Origin: Amycolatopsis camponoti
Lineage (GTDB): Bacteria; Actinomycetota; Actinomycetes; Mycobacteriales; Pseudonocardiaceae
DNA length: 64,000 bases
Direction: 5' to 3'
Assembly: GCF_902497555.1 (NCBI RefSeq)
Contig: NZ_CABVGP010000001.1
Location: 3,390,501 to 3,454,500, forward strand
The notes under the pieces are model-generated. The model searched no databases and had not been told where the DNA came from. It worked only from the letters and a program-made list of their open reading frames with translations. The position numbers and the translations under genes are program-made. How positions within the stretch are numbered: the stretch's first letter is position 1; each line of letters starts with the position of its first letter. Shown piece after piece: positions 16,969 through 26,157 of this stretch.

Positions 16969-18399
16969 GTGAGTTCACCCACTCGCTCAGGGGAGCCGCA
17001 ACCCGCCCTTGAGCGCAAGATCGGTCCGCTGCAGGCCACCGCGATCAACATGACCCAGATGTGCGGTATCGGCCCGTTCGTCACGATTCCCGCGATGGTC
17101 GCCACCATGGGCGGCCCGCAGGCGATGTTCGGCTGGATCATCGGGGCGATCGTCGCGCTGGCCGACGGGCTCATCTGGGCCGAGCTCGGCGCCGCGATGC
17201 CGGGTGCCGGCGGCACCTACCTGTACCTGCGCGAAGCCTTCCAGTACCGCACCGGACGCCTGATGCCGTTCCTGTTCGTCTGGAGCGCGGTGCTGTTCAT
17301 CCCGCTGATCATGTCCACCGGCATCATCGGCCTCGTCCAGTACCTCGGCTACCTGATCCCCGGCGTCACCGACGACGCGGGCACGACGGCCCTGGGCAAG
17401 ATCATCGGCGTCGGCATCACGCTCGTCATCGTCGCCGCGCTGTTCCGCAAGATCGGCCAGATCGGCAAGCTCACGACGGTCCTGTTCGTGGTCATGCTCA
17501 TCGCCGTGCTCACCACGATCGTCGCGGCGTTCTCCCACTTCAGCGGCGCGCAGGCGTTCGCGTTCACGCCGGGCGCGTTCAGCTCGGCCGGCGAAGGCAC
17601 GTTCTGGGGCGGCCTCGGGGCCGGCCTGATCATCGCCATCTACGACTACCTCGGCTACAACACGACGGCCTACCTCGGCGGCGAGGTCCGCTCGCCCGGC
17701 CGGACGATCCCGCGGTCGATCCTCTTCTCGATCGTCGGCATCATGAGTCTCTACTTCCTGCTCCAGGTCGGCGTGCTCGGCTCGGTTCCGCTGGAGGAGC
17801 TGAAGACCGCCACCTCGGTCGCCTCGACCGTGCTGGAGCAGGCGTGGGGCACCGTGACGGCGAAGATCGTCACCGTCTTCATCATCGTCGCGGCCATCGG
17901 CTCGGTGTTCGCCGGCCTGCTCGGCGGCTCGCGTGTGCCCTTCGAAGCCGCGCGGGACAAGGTGTTCCTGTCGATGTTCGGCAAGCTGCACCCGAAGCTG
18001 AACCTGCCGACGGCCGGCGTGCTCACCATGGGCGCGATCACCATCATCGGCTCGCTGTTCACGCTGACCGACGTCATCAACGCGGCCGTCGCCACCCTCG
18101 TCATCATCCAGTCGCTGGCCCAGGTCGCGGCCATCGTGACGCTGCGCCGCCGCCAGCCGAACCTCAGGCGGCCCTACCGGCAGTGGCTCTACCCGGTGCC
18201 GACGATCGTCGCGCTGGTCGGCTGGGTCTACATCTACGTCTCCGCGACCTGGCTCTCGATCGGGCTGTCGCTGGGCTGGATCGCCGTCGGCGCGCTCGCT
18301 TACCTCGTCTACGCCAAGACCGAGAAGACGTGGCCGTTCGGACCCAAGGAGATCAAGGAGGCCTTCGCCTCCACCGAAACCGAAGGGGCTCAGGCATGA
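16969..18399 (+). CDS. APC-superfamily amino acid/amine permease
   Basis: A 476-aa membrane protein with about twelve hydrophobic segments. The N-terminal segment MTQMCGIGPFVTIPAMVATMGG has the helix-1 glycine-rich break typical of APC transporters, and YDYLGYNTTAYLGGEVRSPGRTIPR matches the conserved loop after helix 6. The GTG start has GGAGG seven bases upstream. It overlaps the exo-glucosaminidase gene by ATGA and shares its operon with a ROK kinase, so I infer uptake of an amino sugar or a chitosan-derived amine rather than an ordinary amino acid. Confidence 0.88.
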   Translation: MSSPTRSGEPQPALERKIGPLQATAINMTQMCGIGPFVTIPAMVATMGGPQAMFGWIIGAIVALADGLIWAELGAAMPGAGGTYLYLREAFQYRTGRLMPFLFVWSAVLFIPLIMSTGIIGLVQYLGYLIPGVTDDAGTTALGKIIGVGITLVIVAALFRKIGQIGKLTTVLFVVMLIAVLTTIVAAFSHFSGAQAFAFTPGAFSSAGEGTFWGGLGAGLIIAIYDYLGYNTTAYLGGEVRSPGRTIPRSILFSIVGIMSLYFLLQVGVLGSVPLEELKTATSVASTVLEQAWGTVTAKIVTVFIIVAAIGSVFAGLLGGSRVPFEAARDKVFLSMFGKLHPKLNLPTAGVLTMGAITIIGSLFTLTDVINAAVATLVIIQSLAQVAAIVTLRRRQPNLRRPYRQWLYPVPTIVALVGWVYIYVSATWLSIGLSLGWIAVGALAYLVYAKTEKTWPFGPKEIKEAFASTETEGAQA

Positions 18400-21263
18400 C
18401 GAAGAAGCTCGCGGCGCTGGCCGCGCTGCTCCTGGTGCCGGGGGTGCTCAGCGTGGCCCCGCCGGCCTCGGCGCAGGACGTCCACGCCGAAGCGGCGAAA
18501 CCGCACGGCCTCAGCACGATCGGCCTGCAGGGCTGGCAGGTGCTCACCACCGCCGACGTCAAGGACGGCGGCGACAAGGTCTCCACGCCCGGGTACGCCA
18601 CCCGCGGCTGGTTGCCGGTCAAGCCGGACGACGCGGGCGCGCCGGGCACCGAGATCAACGCCCTGGTGCAGAACGGCAAGTGCCCCGACGTCTTCTACTC
18701 CGACAACATGCGCAAATGCTTCGGGTACGTCGACAAGCTCGGCCCCGTCGTCACGAAGCCGTTCTCCGACCCGTGGTGGTACCGCGCCGACTTCACCCCG
18801 GACTTCAAGAACGGCCAGCACGCGAAGCTGACCATCCCGGGCATCGTCGGCGAGGGCGACGTCTGGGTGAACGGCAAGCTCGTCGCGTCGAAGGACGTCG
18901 TGAGCGGCGCGTTCGCCGGGCACACCTTCGACGTCTCGAAGCTGGTGAAGCCGGGCAAGAACACCCTGGCGATCAAGGTCTACCCGAACAACCCGCTGAA
19001 GATGTACACGCTCGACCAGGTCGACTGGGGCCAGATCCCGCCGGACAACGACACCGGCATCCAGTTCCCGCCGACGCTGCAGGTCGGCGACGCGCTCACC
19101 GGCGACAACGCGCACGTCGTGCAGGACAACGCGCCCGACCTGTCCAGCTCGAAGCTGACGGTGAAGGTCGACGTCACCAACGACGCGGCGAACCCGCAGA
19201 CCGGCGATGTCGCCGCGACGGTCACCGCGCCGTCGGGCGCGCCGGTCGTCGTCCACCAGCGGGTGACGATCCCGGCGAACACCAAGCGGACGGTGACGTT
19301 CGCGCCCGTGAAGATCAACCACCCGCAGGTCTGGTGGCCGTACTCGATGGGTGACCAGCCGCTGTACACGCTGACCACCGCGGTGTCGCAGGACGGCGTG
19401 CTGTCGACGTCGTCCAAGAGCACCTTCGGCATTCGCACGGTGACCTCGCGCCTGGTCGGGAAGTCCGCGCCGCTGCCCGAGGGCGCGCGCCAGTTCACGA
19501 TCAACGGCAAGGACTTCGTCTTCCGCGGCGGCGGATTCGCGCCGGACCTGTTCCTGCGCTACGACTCGGCCGACACCGCCCACCAGATCGCGCTGATCAA
19601 GAACATGGGCCTGTCCGGCGTCCGCCTCGAAGGCCACGACATGCCGCAGGACTTCTACGACCAGGCCGACCGCGCCGGGCTGCTCGTCATCGGCGGGTTC
19701 CTGTGCTGTGACGCCTGGCAGCCTGACACCGCCGAGCAGCTCGGCGAGCGGGACCTGCGGATCATCCACGACTCGTCGGTCAGCATCGCGCAGCGCGAAC
19801 GCAACCACCCCAGCGTGTTCAACTACGGCTGGAGCGACAACGAGCCGTTCGCCAACCAGGAGAACGCCGTCCTGACCGCGTTCAAGCAGGAGGACTTCCA
19901 GGTCCCGGTGATCGCCTCGGCGGAGTACAAGAGCACGCCGACGCTTGGGCAGTCGGGGGAGAAGGAAGGCCCGTACGACTGGGTCCCGCCGTCCTACTGG
20001 TACGACACTTCGCACTTCGACGCTACCGATGACAGCCGCACCAACGCCGGTGGCTCCTGGGGCTTCGCGAGCGAGCAGAGCGCCGGGCACACCGTGCCGA
20101 CGCTCGACTCGATCAAGCGGTTCCTCTCGCCGACCGAGCAGGCGAAGCTGTGGCAGGACCCGGCGTACAACCAGTACCACGCGAACTTCGAGCCGGACCA
20201 CGGCGGCTACGCGTTCGGCACGCTGTACACGCTGGACCAGTCGATCACCCAGCGGTACGGGAAGTGGAACTCGCTGAAGTCCTATGTGGACCTGGCGAAC
20301 ATCGCGAACTACGAGAACACCCGCTCGCAGTTCGAGGCGTTCCTGCACCACTCGACGGACAAGAACAACCCGTCGACCGGTGTCGTCTACTGGCAGCTGA
20401 ACAAGGGCTGGCCGACGCTGCTGTGGTCGCTCTACAACGACGACGGCGACCAGGCGGGCGCGTTCTTCGGCGCCGAGAAGGCGAACAAGCCGCTGCACGC
20501 GATCTACGGCTACGACAACGGTTCCGTGACCCTGGACAACCTCGGGGCGACGACGCAGGCGGGGCTTTCGGTGCAGGCTCGCGTCCTCGACACCGCGGGC
20601 AAGGTCCTCGACGACCAGACGGCTTCCGGGCTCTCGCTCGCTTCGCAGGGTGTCAAGACCGGCGTCCTGAAGCCGAAGGTGCCCGCCGAGACGAAGGCGC
20701 CGGCGGCCGCGCAGGTCTACTTCGTCGAGCTGCAGGTGAAGCAGGGCGGGAAGGTCGTCGACCGGAACGTCTACTGGCTCTCGACGCAGAAGGACGTCGT
20801 CGACTGGGGCAAGACGCTGGGCAACCCGCAGGCGACGCTGTCGCAGTACAGCAACCTGCAGGCTCTGCAGAACCTGCCCAAGTCGCAGGTCGGCGCCGTC
20901 GCCTCGACCCGCGCGAACGGCGGCGACCTCGTCTCCACGGTGACGGTGACCAACACGTCGAAGACACCGGGGGCGGCGTTCTTCCTGCGGGCCGACGTCC
21001 GCCGCGGCACGCCGGACGGGCACGAGGGACCGGGTGACAACCAGCTCGCGAACGCGACCTGGGACGACAACGACATCACGCTGTGGCCGGGCCAGTCGCA
21101 GACGCTGACCGTCACCTACAAGGCGGCCGACCTGCGTGGCGCGGTGCCGGTGATCAGCGTCGACGGCTTCAACACCGGCCGGATCGTGGTGCGGGCGGCC
21201 GGCGGGTACGGCCACCACGGGGACGCGGCCGTCGCGCCGCAGATCGAGGGGTTCAGGGAGTGA
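18396..21263 (+). CDS. Secreted GH2 exo-beta-D-glucosaminidase (CsxA-like)
   Basis: A 955-aa secreted glycosidase. A signal peptide of about 26 residues (LAALAALLLVPGVLSVAPPASAQ) is followed by the GH2 sugar-binding domain (PWWYRADF, VWVNGKLVAS), the immunoglobulin-like domain, the TIM barrel and C-terminal beta domains. Around the barrel, NYGWSDNEPF places Asp481 and FASEQSAGH places Glu560, which align with the acid/base and nucleophile (Asp469, Glu541) of CsxA from Amycolatopsis orientalis. Such enzymes release glucosamine from the non-reducing end of chitosan oligomers. It overlaps the permease gene by ATGA and the kinase gene by GTGA. Confidence 0.88.
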   Translation: MTKKLAALAALLLVPGVLSVAPPASAQDVHAEAAKPHGLSTIGLQGWQVLTTADVKDGGDKVSTPGYATRGWLPVKPDDAGAPGTEINALVQNGKCPDVFYSDNMRKCFGYVDKLGPVVTKPFSDPWWYRADFTPDFKNGQHAKLTIPGIVGEGDVWVNGKLVASKDVVSGAFAGHTFDVSKLVKPGKNTLAIKVYPNNPLKMYTLDQVDWGQIPPDNDTGIQFPPTLQVGDALTGDNAHVVQDNAPDLSSSKLTVKVDVTNDAANPQTGDVAATVTAPSGAPVVVHQRVTIPANTKRTVTFAPVKINHPQVWWPYSMGDQPLYTLTTAVSQDGVLSTSSKSTFGIRTVTSRLVGKSAPLPEGARQFTINGKDFVFRGGGFAPDLFLRYDSADTAHQIALIKNMGLSGVRLEGHDMPQDFYDQADRAGLLVIGGFLCCDAWQPDTAEQLGERDLRIIHDSSVSIAQRERNHPSVFNYGWSDNEPFANQENAVLTAFKQEDFQVPVIASAEYKSTPTLGQSGEKEGPYDWVPPSYWYDTSHFDATDDSRTNAGGSWGFASEQSAGHTVPTLDSIKRFLSPTEQAKLWQDPAYNQYHANFEPDHGGYAFGTLYTLDQSITQRYGKWNSLKSYVDLANIANYENTRSQFEAFLHHSTDKNNPSTGVVYWQLNKGWPTLLWSLYNDDGDQAGAFFGAEKANKPLHAIYGYDNGSVTLDNLGATTQAGLSVQARVLDTAGKVLDDQTASGLSLASQGVKTGVLKPKVPAETKAPAAAQVYFVELQVKQGGKVVDRNVYWLSTQKDVVDWGKTLGNPQATLSQYSNLQALQNLPKSQVGAVASTRANGGDLVSTVTVTNTSKTPGAAFFLRADVRRGTPDGHEGPGDNQLANATWDDNDITLWPGQSQTLTVTYKAADLRGAVPVISVDGFNTGRIVVRAAGGYGHHGDAAVAPQIEGFRE

Positions 21264-22150
21264 CTGAGGAACGGATTCTCGGGATCGACTTCGGCGGCAC
21301 GAAGGTGGCGCTGGGGCTCGCCGACCACGACGGGAACCTGCTGGCCACCCGCCGGCTGGACACCGACGCGCAGGCGGGGGCCGAGCAGGTGGTGGTGCGG
21401 GCACTCGCCGGGGCGCGTGCGCTCCTGGCCGAGTCGGGCGCAGCACCGGCCGCGATCGGTGTCGTCAGCCCGGGAATCGTGCTGCCGGACCGGATCCTGC
21501 TGGCACCGAACGTGCCGGGCTGGGAAGAGCTGCACCTGGCCGAGCTGGTGGCCGCCGAGTTCCCGGCCGTGCCGATCTCGGTCGGGACGGACGCGAAGGC
21601 GGCGGCCCTGGCGGAGTGGCGCTGGGGAGCGCTGGCCGGGGCCGACCCGGCGGTGTTCCTGTCCCTGGGCACCGGCATCGCGGCGGCGGTGCTGGTCGGC
21701 GGCCGGTTGCTGACCGGCGCCAACGGAGCTGCGGGCGAGATCGGGTACAACCTGCTCTCGCCGCAGGACACCGAGGGTTTCGCAAGCGGAGCGGCGCCGC
21801 TTGAGGAAGCCGTCGGTGGGCGTGGGCTGGGCGGCCGGGCGAGCGAGTTGCTCGGCCGCCCGGTCACCGCGGGCGAGCTGTTCGCGCTGGCCAAGGAGAA
21901 CGTCGAGGCGAAGGAACTGGTGACGGCGGCGCTCGACGAGCTGTCGATGCACGTGGCGAACCTGGCGATTTCCCTGGACCCGCAACGCATCGCGGTCGGT
22001 GGGGGGTTGGTGCGCTCGGCGGACGTGCTGTTGCCGGCTTTGGCGGACCGGTTGGCGCACGCGGTGCCGTTCCCGCCGGAGCTGGTGTCGGCACGCTTCG
22101 ACCAGGATGCGGCGTTGCTGGGCGCGGTGGCGCTGGCCCTGGGCGGTTAG
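21260..22150 (+). CDS. ROK-family sugar (glucosamine/N-acetylhexosamine-type) kinase
   Basis: A 296-aa ROK kinase. The phosphate-1 loop ILGIDFGGTKVALG is at the N-terminus, the adenosine-binding segment SLGTGIAAAVLVGGRL is central, and GANGAAGEIGYN follows. The zinc-binding CxCGxxGCxE of most ROK kinases is missing here, as it is in the divergent ROK repressor. The GTG start overlaps the GH2 stop by four bases. In this operon it should phosphorylate the hexosamine released by the GH2 enzyme and imported by the permease. Confidence 0.85.
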   Translation: MTEERILGIDFGGTKVALGLADHDGNLLATRRLDTDAQAGAEQVVVRALAGARALLAESGAAPAAIGVVSPGIVLPDRILLAPNVPGWEELHLAELVAAEFPAVPISVGTDAKAAALAEWRWGALAGADPAVFLSLGTGIAAAVLVGGRLLTGANGAAGEIGYNLLSPQDTEGFASGAAPLEEAVGGRGLGGRASELLGRPVTAGELFALAKENVEAKELVTAALDELSMHVANLAISLDPQRIAVGGGLVRSADVLLPALADRLAHAVPFPPELVSARFDQDAALLGAVALALGG

Positions 22151-22154
22151 GCGT

Positions 22155-22195
22155 CCGGGTGGCGAGCCGGTGCCCCGACCCGGTTCGCCACCCGG
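22155..22195 (+). terminator. Terminator of the amino-sugar operon
   Basis: Sixteen-base arms CCGGGTGGCGAGCCGG and CCGGTTCGCCACCCGG pair with a single G-U and a nine-base loop, starting four bases after the kinase stop and followed by TTT. It is the clearest intrinsic terminator in the left half of the window. Confidence 0.85.
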
Positions 22196-22390
22196 TTTCA
22201 GTCCGGGAGGCCGGAGGGCGTTCGCGCTCTCCGGCCTTCTCCGCGTCGACCGATGCAGATGGGCAGGCAGGTGTCCCTCGTCAATGGATAACTGTGCGGT
22301 CTCGACCGGCTAACAGGATCGATACGGCGGTTGCGACCGACCACAAGATGGCGATTCCCAGGAGCGTTGTGAAAAGGAATGGGAGTCGTC

Positions 22391-22624
22391 GTGGATGCGG
22401 ATCTGATCATCTCGCTCGTTACCGCGGCTGCGGCGTCCGGCCTCGTCAAGGCGGTGGCCTCGATAGGGCTCGAATGGCAAAGGCGAAGGAAGCGGAAGAA
22501 GATCAAGATATCCCGGGACGGTGAACCCGCGGAAATCGACCTGGACGAACCCGAGCAAGCAAGGATCTACGCCGCTGAATACCTCTCTCGCCACGGCAAG
22601 AAGGAATCCGGAGGTGGCGAGTGA
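22391..22624 (+). CDS. Small membrane-anchored protein, unknown
   Basis: A 77-aa protein. Residues 4-22 (DLIISLVTAAAASGLVKAV) form an amphipathic or membrane helix, followed by a very basic stretch (QRRRKRKKIKI) and an acidic tail. I chose GTG 22391 because GGGAG lies five bases upstream; an ATG at 22379 is in frame but has its purine tract too close. The small hydrophobic helix with a basic linker and beta tail weakly recalls the adaptor components of actinomycete effector systems. The next gene overlaps it (GTGA). Confidence 0.55.
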   Translation: MDADLIISLVTAAAASGLVKAVASIGLEWQRRRKRKKIKISRDGEPAEIDLDEPEQARIYAAEYLSRHGKKESGGGE

Positions 22625-23031
22625 CGCAGCCATCTCGTCGGCAGGGCAAGCAGCCCGCCGAGCCGTTCGTGGGTCCGACCGGCAAGCCCCTGCAAGCCGG
22701 TATCGGCGGAGCGGGCGGTGGAACGATCATGGTCACGATCGCGCAGGCCTTCGGCACGCACACCGTCCACGGCCAAATCATCTTGTACGCCGCGCCGACG
22801 GTGTCGGTGATCGCCGGGGCCGTCTTCTTCGAGCTGAAGTTCAGGGCCGAGCGCATGACCGAGAAGTCACGGATCAAGGCGGCCAGGAAAACGTTGGTGA
22901 AGCAGAAGGAGGACCCCAACACCACGGCCAGCTACAAGCAGGAACTCGACAAGATGATCGAGGAAATCGATCGCACCGTAGCGAATGCCGAGGTGGCGCG
23001 AGTCAAAACCAAACACAGCTCGATCCGCTAA
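22621..23031 (+). CDS. Small protein with two hydrophobic segments and coiled coil, unknown
   Basis: A 136-aa protein. Two hydrophobic stretches (GGAGGGTIMVTIAQAFG and ILYAAPTVSVIAGAVFF) precede a charged helical tail (EKSRIKAARKTLVKQKEDP, ELDKMIEEIDRTVANAEV) with coiled-coil character. The GTG start overlaps the upstream small gene and its end overlaps the stop of the MFS gene on the other strand. The pair forms a two-gene unit. I do not recognise either family. Confidence 0.55.
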   Translation: MTQPSRRQGKQPAEPFVGPTGKPLQAGIGGAGGGTIMVTIAQAFGTHTVHGQIILYAAPTVSVIAGAVFFELKFRAERMTEKSRIKAARKTLVKQKEDPNTTASYKQELDKMIEEIDRTVANAEVARVKTKHSSIR

Positions 23032-24239
23032 CGCGCGGCCTCGGCCGTCGCCAGTTCGGTGCGGCGGAAGGCCGCCGGGGAGAGCTGGAACCACACCAGG
23101 ACCGCGCTCACCGCCTGGATCGCCGCCACCACCAGCCAAACGCCCCGCAGGCTCCAGTGCGCCGCGACCAAACCGCCGGTCAGCGCACCCAGCGGCGTCA
23201 ACCCCCAGGCCAGCGCCCGATGGCTGGTCAGCACTCGCCCCAGCAGCGGGGACGGCGTGAAGCGCTGGCGGCTGGACTGCGAGCAGACGTTCCAGACCAG
23301 CACCGTCGACGTCAGGAAGACCAGCACCACGCCGATCAGCGGCGGCCACGGCGGCAACACCGCCAGCAGGAGCGGCGCCACCGCGCCGAGGCTCTGCGCT
23401 CCCCGCATCGACCACGAGTACCCGAACCGGTCGACGATCTTCTGCACCACGAACGACGACGCCACCCAGCCGACCGCCAGGCAGGCGAGCAGCAGGCCGT
23501 AGCCGACCGAACCGACGTGCAGCACCTGCGTCGCGTACAGCACGAACATGGAGTTGCCGGCGCTGGCGGCGAACGAGCCGAGCGCGACGTTGATCGTGAT
23601 CGACCGCAGCAGCGGCGTCCGGACCAGGTGCGTGAGCCCGGCTGAGAGGTCGCGCAGCGGGTGGGTCCGCGCGATGGTCCTCGACTCGGACGGGATGCGC
23701 CGCGCCATGAGGAGGGCGGCCAGCGCGCAGCCGGCGGCCAGCCACGCGGGCGCCCCGGCGCCGACGGCGATCAGGAACCCGGTCAGCGGCGGCACGACGA
23801 ACTGGACGACACCCCGGTCGATCACGGTGAGGCGCGCGTTGGCGTGGGCGAGCCGGTCCGGCTCGACGAGCTCGGGCACGAGCGCCCCGCTGGCGCCGTC
23901 CCCGAGCACCTGCGCGGAGGTGACGACGAAGGCGACGATCAGCAGCACGGGCAGGCTGAGCAGCCCGGCCGACGCGACGACGGCGAGCACCAGCGCGGCC
24001 CCGACCTGGACGGCGTAGGCCCAGGCGAGCACGGCGGTGCGCCGCACGCGGTCGATCAGCACGCCGGCGAAGAGGGAAAGCAGCAGCCACGGCGCCTGCC
24101 CGGCGATGCCGACGAGCGAGATCTCCCGCGGATCGGTGGTGAGGGAAACGGCGAGCAAGGGGAGCGCGGCGAGCATCAGCCCTTCGGCGGAGGAACCGGA
24201 CACCGCGACGGCCTGCAGCCGCACCCACCTGTTCGTCAC
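23028..24239 (-). CDS. MFS transporter (multidrug exporter-like)
   Basis: A 403-aa protein with about ten to twelve hydrophobic segments. The motif A-like loop is LFAGVLIDRVRRTAVLAWAY, and a long central loop separates two six-helix halves. This pattern matches the MFS_3/enterobactin-exporter-like group common in actinomycetes. The GTG start has a GGGGCGG tract about eight bases upstream; longer in-frame extensions are rich in non-coding composition. It stands alone, convergent with the two small genes at 22391-23031. Confidence 0.82.
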   Translation of the reverse strand: MTNRWVRLQAVAVSGSSAEGLMLAALPLLAVSLTTDPREISLVGIAGQAPWLLLSLFAGVLIDRVRRTAVLAWAYAVQVGAALVLAVVASAGLLSLPVLLIVAFVVTSAQVLGDGASGALVPELVEPDRLAHANARLTVIDRGVVQFVVPPLTGFLIAVGAGAPAWLAAGCALAALLMARRIPSESRTIARTHPLRDLSAGLTHLVRTPLLRSITINVALGSFAASAGNSMFVLYATQVLHVGSVGYGLLLACLAVGWVASSFVVQKIVDRFGYSWSMRGAQSLGAVAPLLLAVLPPWPPLIGVVLVFLTSTVLVWNVCSQSSRQRFTPSPLLGRVLTSHRALAWGLTPLGALTGGLVAAHWSLRGVWLVVAAIQAVSAVLVWFQLSPAAFRRTELATAEAAR

Positions 24240-24420
24240 GCGTGCCGCCCCATGATCGGCAGTGTGCCGAAAAGTCGTGAGCAAGCCAAACGATTTACCG
24301 CCCCGGGGTGACCGATGTCGCCGGCTCGCGGCGTCGTAACGCCGGGCCGCGAATCCGAGACTCACACCGGTGAGCTTCCCGGTCGCCAGGCGCGGCCGGT
24401 CCGGATCCGAAGGGAACAAG

Positions 24421-25038
24421 TTGCGCAGGCGAAGTGAAACCGAGCGGGTCGATCCGACGGTCCAGGCAGCGCGCATCACCCGTCGTGGCACGCTGATCAC
24501 CGCCATGGCCACGGTCATCGCCGCGTTGATCGGGGGCCTTTTCGCGGCCTACAAGGTCGGCAACGACCAGGGAGTGGCCGACGCGCCGCCCCGGACGGTG
24601 ACCGTCACGGCCACGAAGCCCGGGACCGCGCCGCCGCCCACGTCGACCGGCGCGGCGCAGGCGAGTGAAGTGTCCACTCAGGTGCGGCTCGAATCCGGCA
24701 CCGGGGTCGACATCGACGCGCCGGACGCGCGCGCCGTGGAAACGAGCGGCCCGAACGGGGACTTCGACCTGTACTTCTCCGACCCGGGACTCATGGTCAG
24801 CCGATCGGCGATGTACTACTACAACGGCGGCGAGAACACTGCGGTCGTCGCGTGTCCCAAGGCGGTGGCCAACGACAAGCCCGCTCCGGGCGGGCCGGTC
24901 GTGCTGTCGGCCGGGAGCGAGTTCTGCGTGCGGACCTCGGCGGGCAAAGTGGGCTGGGTCAGCTGCAACGACGTCAAGTCGTCCAGCGACCACACCGGCT
25001 ACATCGTCCTGAACTACCGGCTGTTCGCCACGACCTGA
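24421..25038 (+). CDS. Single-pass membrane protein with SH3-like extracellular domain
   Basis: About 205 aa. A basic cytoplasmic N-terminus precedes one membrane helix (LITAMATVIAALIGGLFAAYKVG). A Pro/Thr linker (TKPGTAPPPTSTG) and a C-terminal beta domain follow, with VGWVSCNDVKSS, a paired cysteine (VVACPKA, EFCVRT) and a YYYNGG segment. The TTG start is chosen for AAGGGA five bases upstream; GTG 24370 is in frame but lacks a ribosome site. Such proteins are surface-exposed and uncharacterised. Confidence 0.65.
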   Translation: MRRRSETERVDPTVQAARITRRGTLITAMATVIAALIGGLFAAYKVGNDQGVADAPPRTVTVTATKPGTAPPPTSTGAAQASEVSTQVRLESGTGVDIDAPDARAVETSGPNGDFDLYFSDPGLMVSRSAMYYYNGGENTAVVACPKAVANDKPAPGGPVVLSAGSEFCVRTSAGKVGWVSCNDVKSSSDHTGYIVLNYRLFATT

Positions 25039-25052
25039 CCCGCCGGGGTCAG
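25035..25052. terminator. Small bidirectional hairpin between convergent genes
   Basis: CTGACCC and GGGTCAG pair around GCCG. The element overlaps the stop codons of both the upstream + gene and the LacI gene on the minus strand, so it can terminate both. Confidence 0.5.
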
Positions 25053-26044
25053 CGACGCACGCGGGTCGACTCGCGGACGACCAGCTCCGGGGTGAACACG
25101 ACCGCCTGGTGCTCGGCCGTCGTGTCCGCCGTCTCGTTCAGCAGGAGCTCGGCCGCCGTGCGGCCGAGCCGCTGGGCCGGCTGGCGGACCGAGGTCAGCG
25201 GGACCGCCGCCGCGCCCGCGAACTCGATGTCGTCGTAGCCCACGATCGCCATCTCCTCCGGGATGCGGACGCCCGCGCCGACCATGGCCTGCAGGACTCC
25301 CAGCGCCAGCAGGTCGTTCGCGCAGAACACCGCCGTCGGCCGGGGGCTCGTGCCCAGCAGGCGGGCACCCGCGTCGCGGCCGGAAGAGACGTCGAGGCCG
25401 ATCGCCTCCAGGACCGTCAGCTCCGCTCCCGAATCCGTCAGCGCCGTGCGGACGCCCTGCTCGCGGTCGCGGCACTGGGCGAGGATCGCGGGGCCGTTGA
25501 CGAACGCGATGCGCCGGTGGCCGGTCTCCAGGAGGTGGCGGGCCGCGAGCGCGCCGCCCGCGATGTCGTCCACCGCGACCGAGCTCGCCTCCGACGTCGG
25601 CGCCTTGCGGTCGACGAACACGTACGGCGTGCCGCTGCGGCGGAACGCGCGCAGGGCCTCGCCGGACGTCCCGACCGGGCTCAGCAGCACGCCGCGGACC
25701 CGCTGCTCGGCGAACATCGCCAGGTAGGACGCTTCGAGGTCGGACCGCTGGCCGCTGTTGCAGGTGATGATGTTGAGGCCCTCGGCGTGAGCGGCCTGCT
25801 CGGCGCCGCGGGCGACGTCGACGAAGAACGGGTTGCCGAGGTCGAGCACGAGCAGCCCCATGATCCGGCTGCGGCCGGCGCGCAGCTGCCGCGCCGACTC
25901 GTCGCGGACGTAGCCGAGCTCTTCGATCACCGACAGGACGCGGTTCCGGGTGGCCACCGCGACCACGTGCGGCCGGTTGACCACATTGGACACCGTGCCG
26001 ATCGAGACGCCGGCCCGCTTGGCGACGTCCTTGATGCCGACCAA
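25049..26044 (-). CDS. LacI-family transcriptional regulator
   Basis: A 331-aa LacI/GalR protein. The N-terminal helix-turn-helix is IKDVAKRAGVSIGTVSNVVNRP, with the hinge helix at about residues 47-58. The periplasmic-binding-protein-like ligand core includes GLLVLDLGNPFF, GYDDIEFA and TSVRQP. The start is TTG with GAGGGGG five bases upstream. No sugar genes are adjacent. The palindrome at 26085-26096 between this gene and the FMN reductase gene suggests autoregulation and perhaps control of the divergent unit. Confidence 0.9.
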   Translation of the reverse strand: MVGIKDVAKRAGVSIGTVSNVVNRPHVVAVATRNRVLSVIEELGYVRDESARQLRAGRSRIMGLLVLDLGNPFFVDVARGAEQAAHAEGLNIITCNSGQRSDLEASYLAMFAEQRVRGVLLSPVGTSGEALRAFRRSGTPYVFVDRKAPTSEASSVAVDDIAGGALAARHLLETGHRRIAFVNGPAILAQCRDREQGVRTALTDSGAELTVLEAIGLDVSSGRDAGARLLGTSPRPTAVFCANDLLALGVLQAMVGAGVRIPEEMAIVGYDDIEFAGAAAVPLTSVRQPAQRLGRTAAELLLNETADTTAEHQAVVFTPELVVRESTRVRR

Positions 26045-26084
26045 AGCACCCCCTCGCAGAGAAAGCGCGAGCCTACCACGCGTA

Positions 26085-26096
26085 TGAAACGTTTCA
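26085..26096. promoter_or_regulatory. LacI-type operator
   Basis: TGAAACGTTTCA is a perfect 12-bp palindrome with the central CG typical of LacI-family sites. It is 41 bases upstream of the LacI start and 62 bases upstream of the divergent FMN reductase gene. Confidence 0.75.
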
Positions 26097-26157
26097 GTCA
26101 GATCTGATCTGGCATCGCGTCTCGCGCCTTCCGGTCGGCAGGCGTGAGGAGGCCGGA

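Noticed and set aside
17061..18395. Long + strand extension upstream of the GH2 gene
   Set aside because: It runs through the APC permease gene in another frame and is Arg-rich shadow sequence; the signal peptide fixes the start at 18396.
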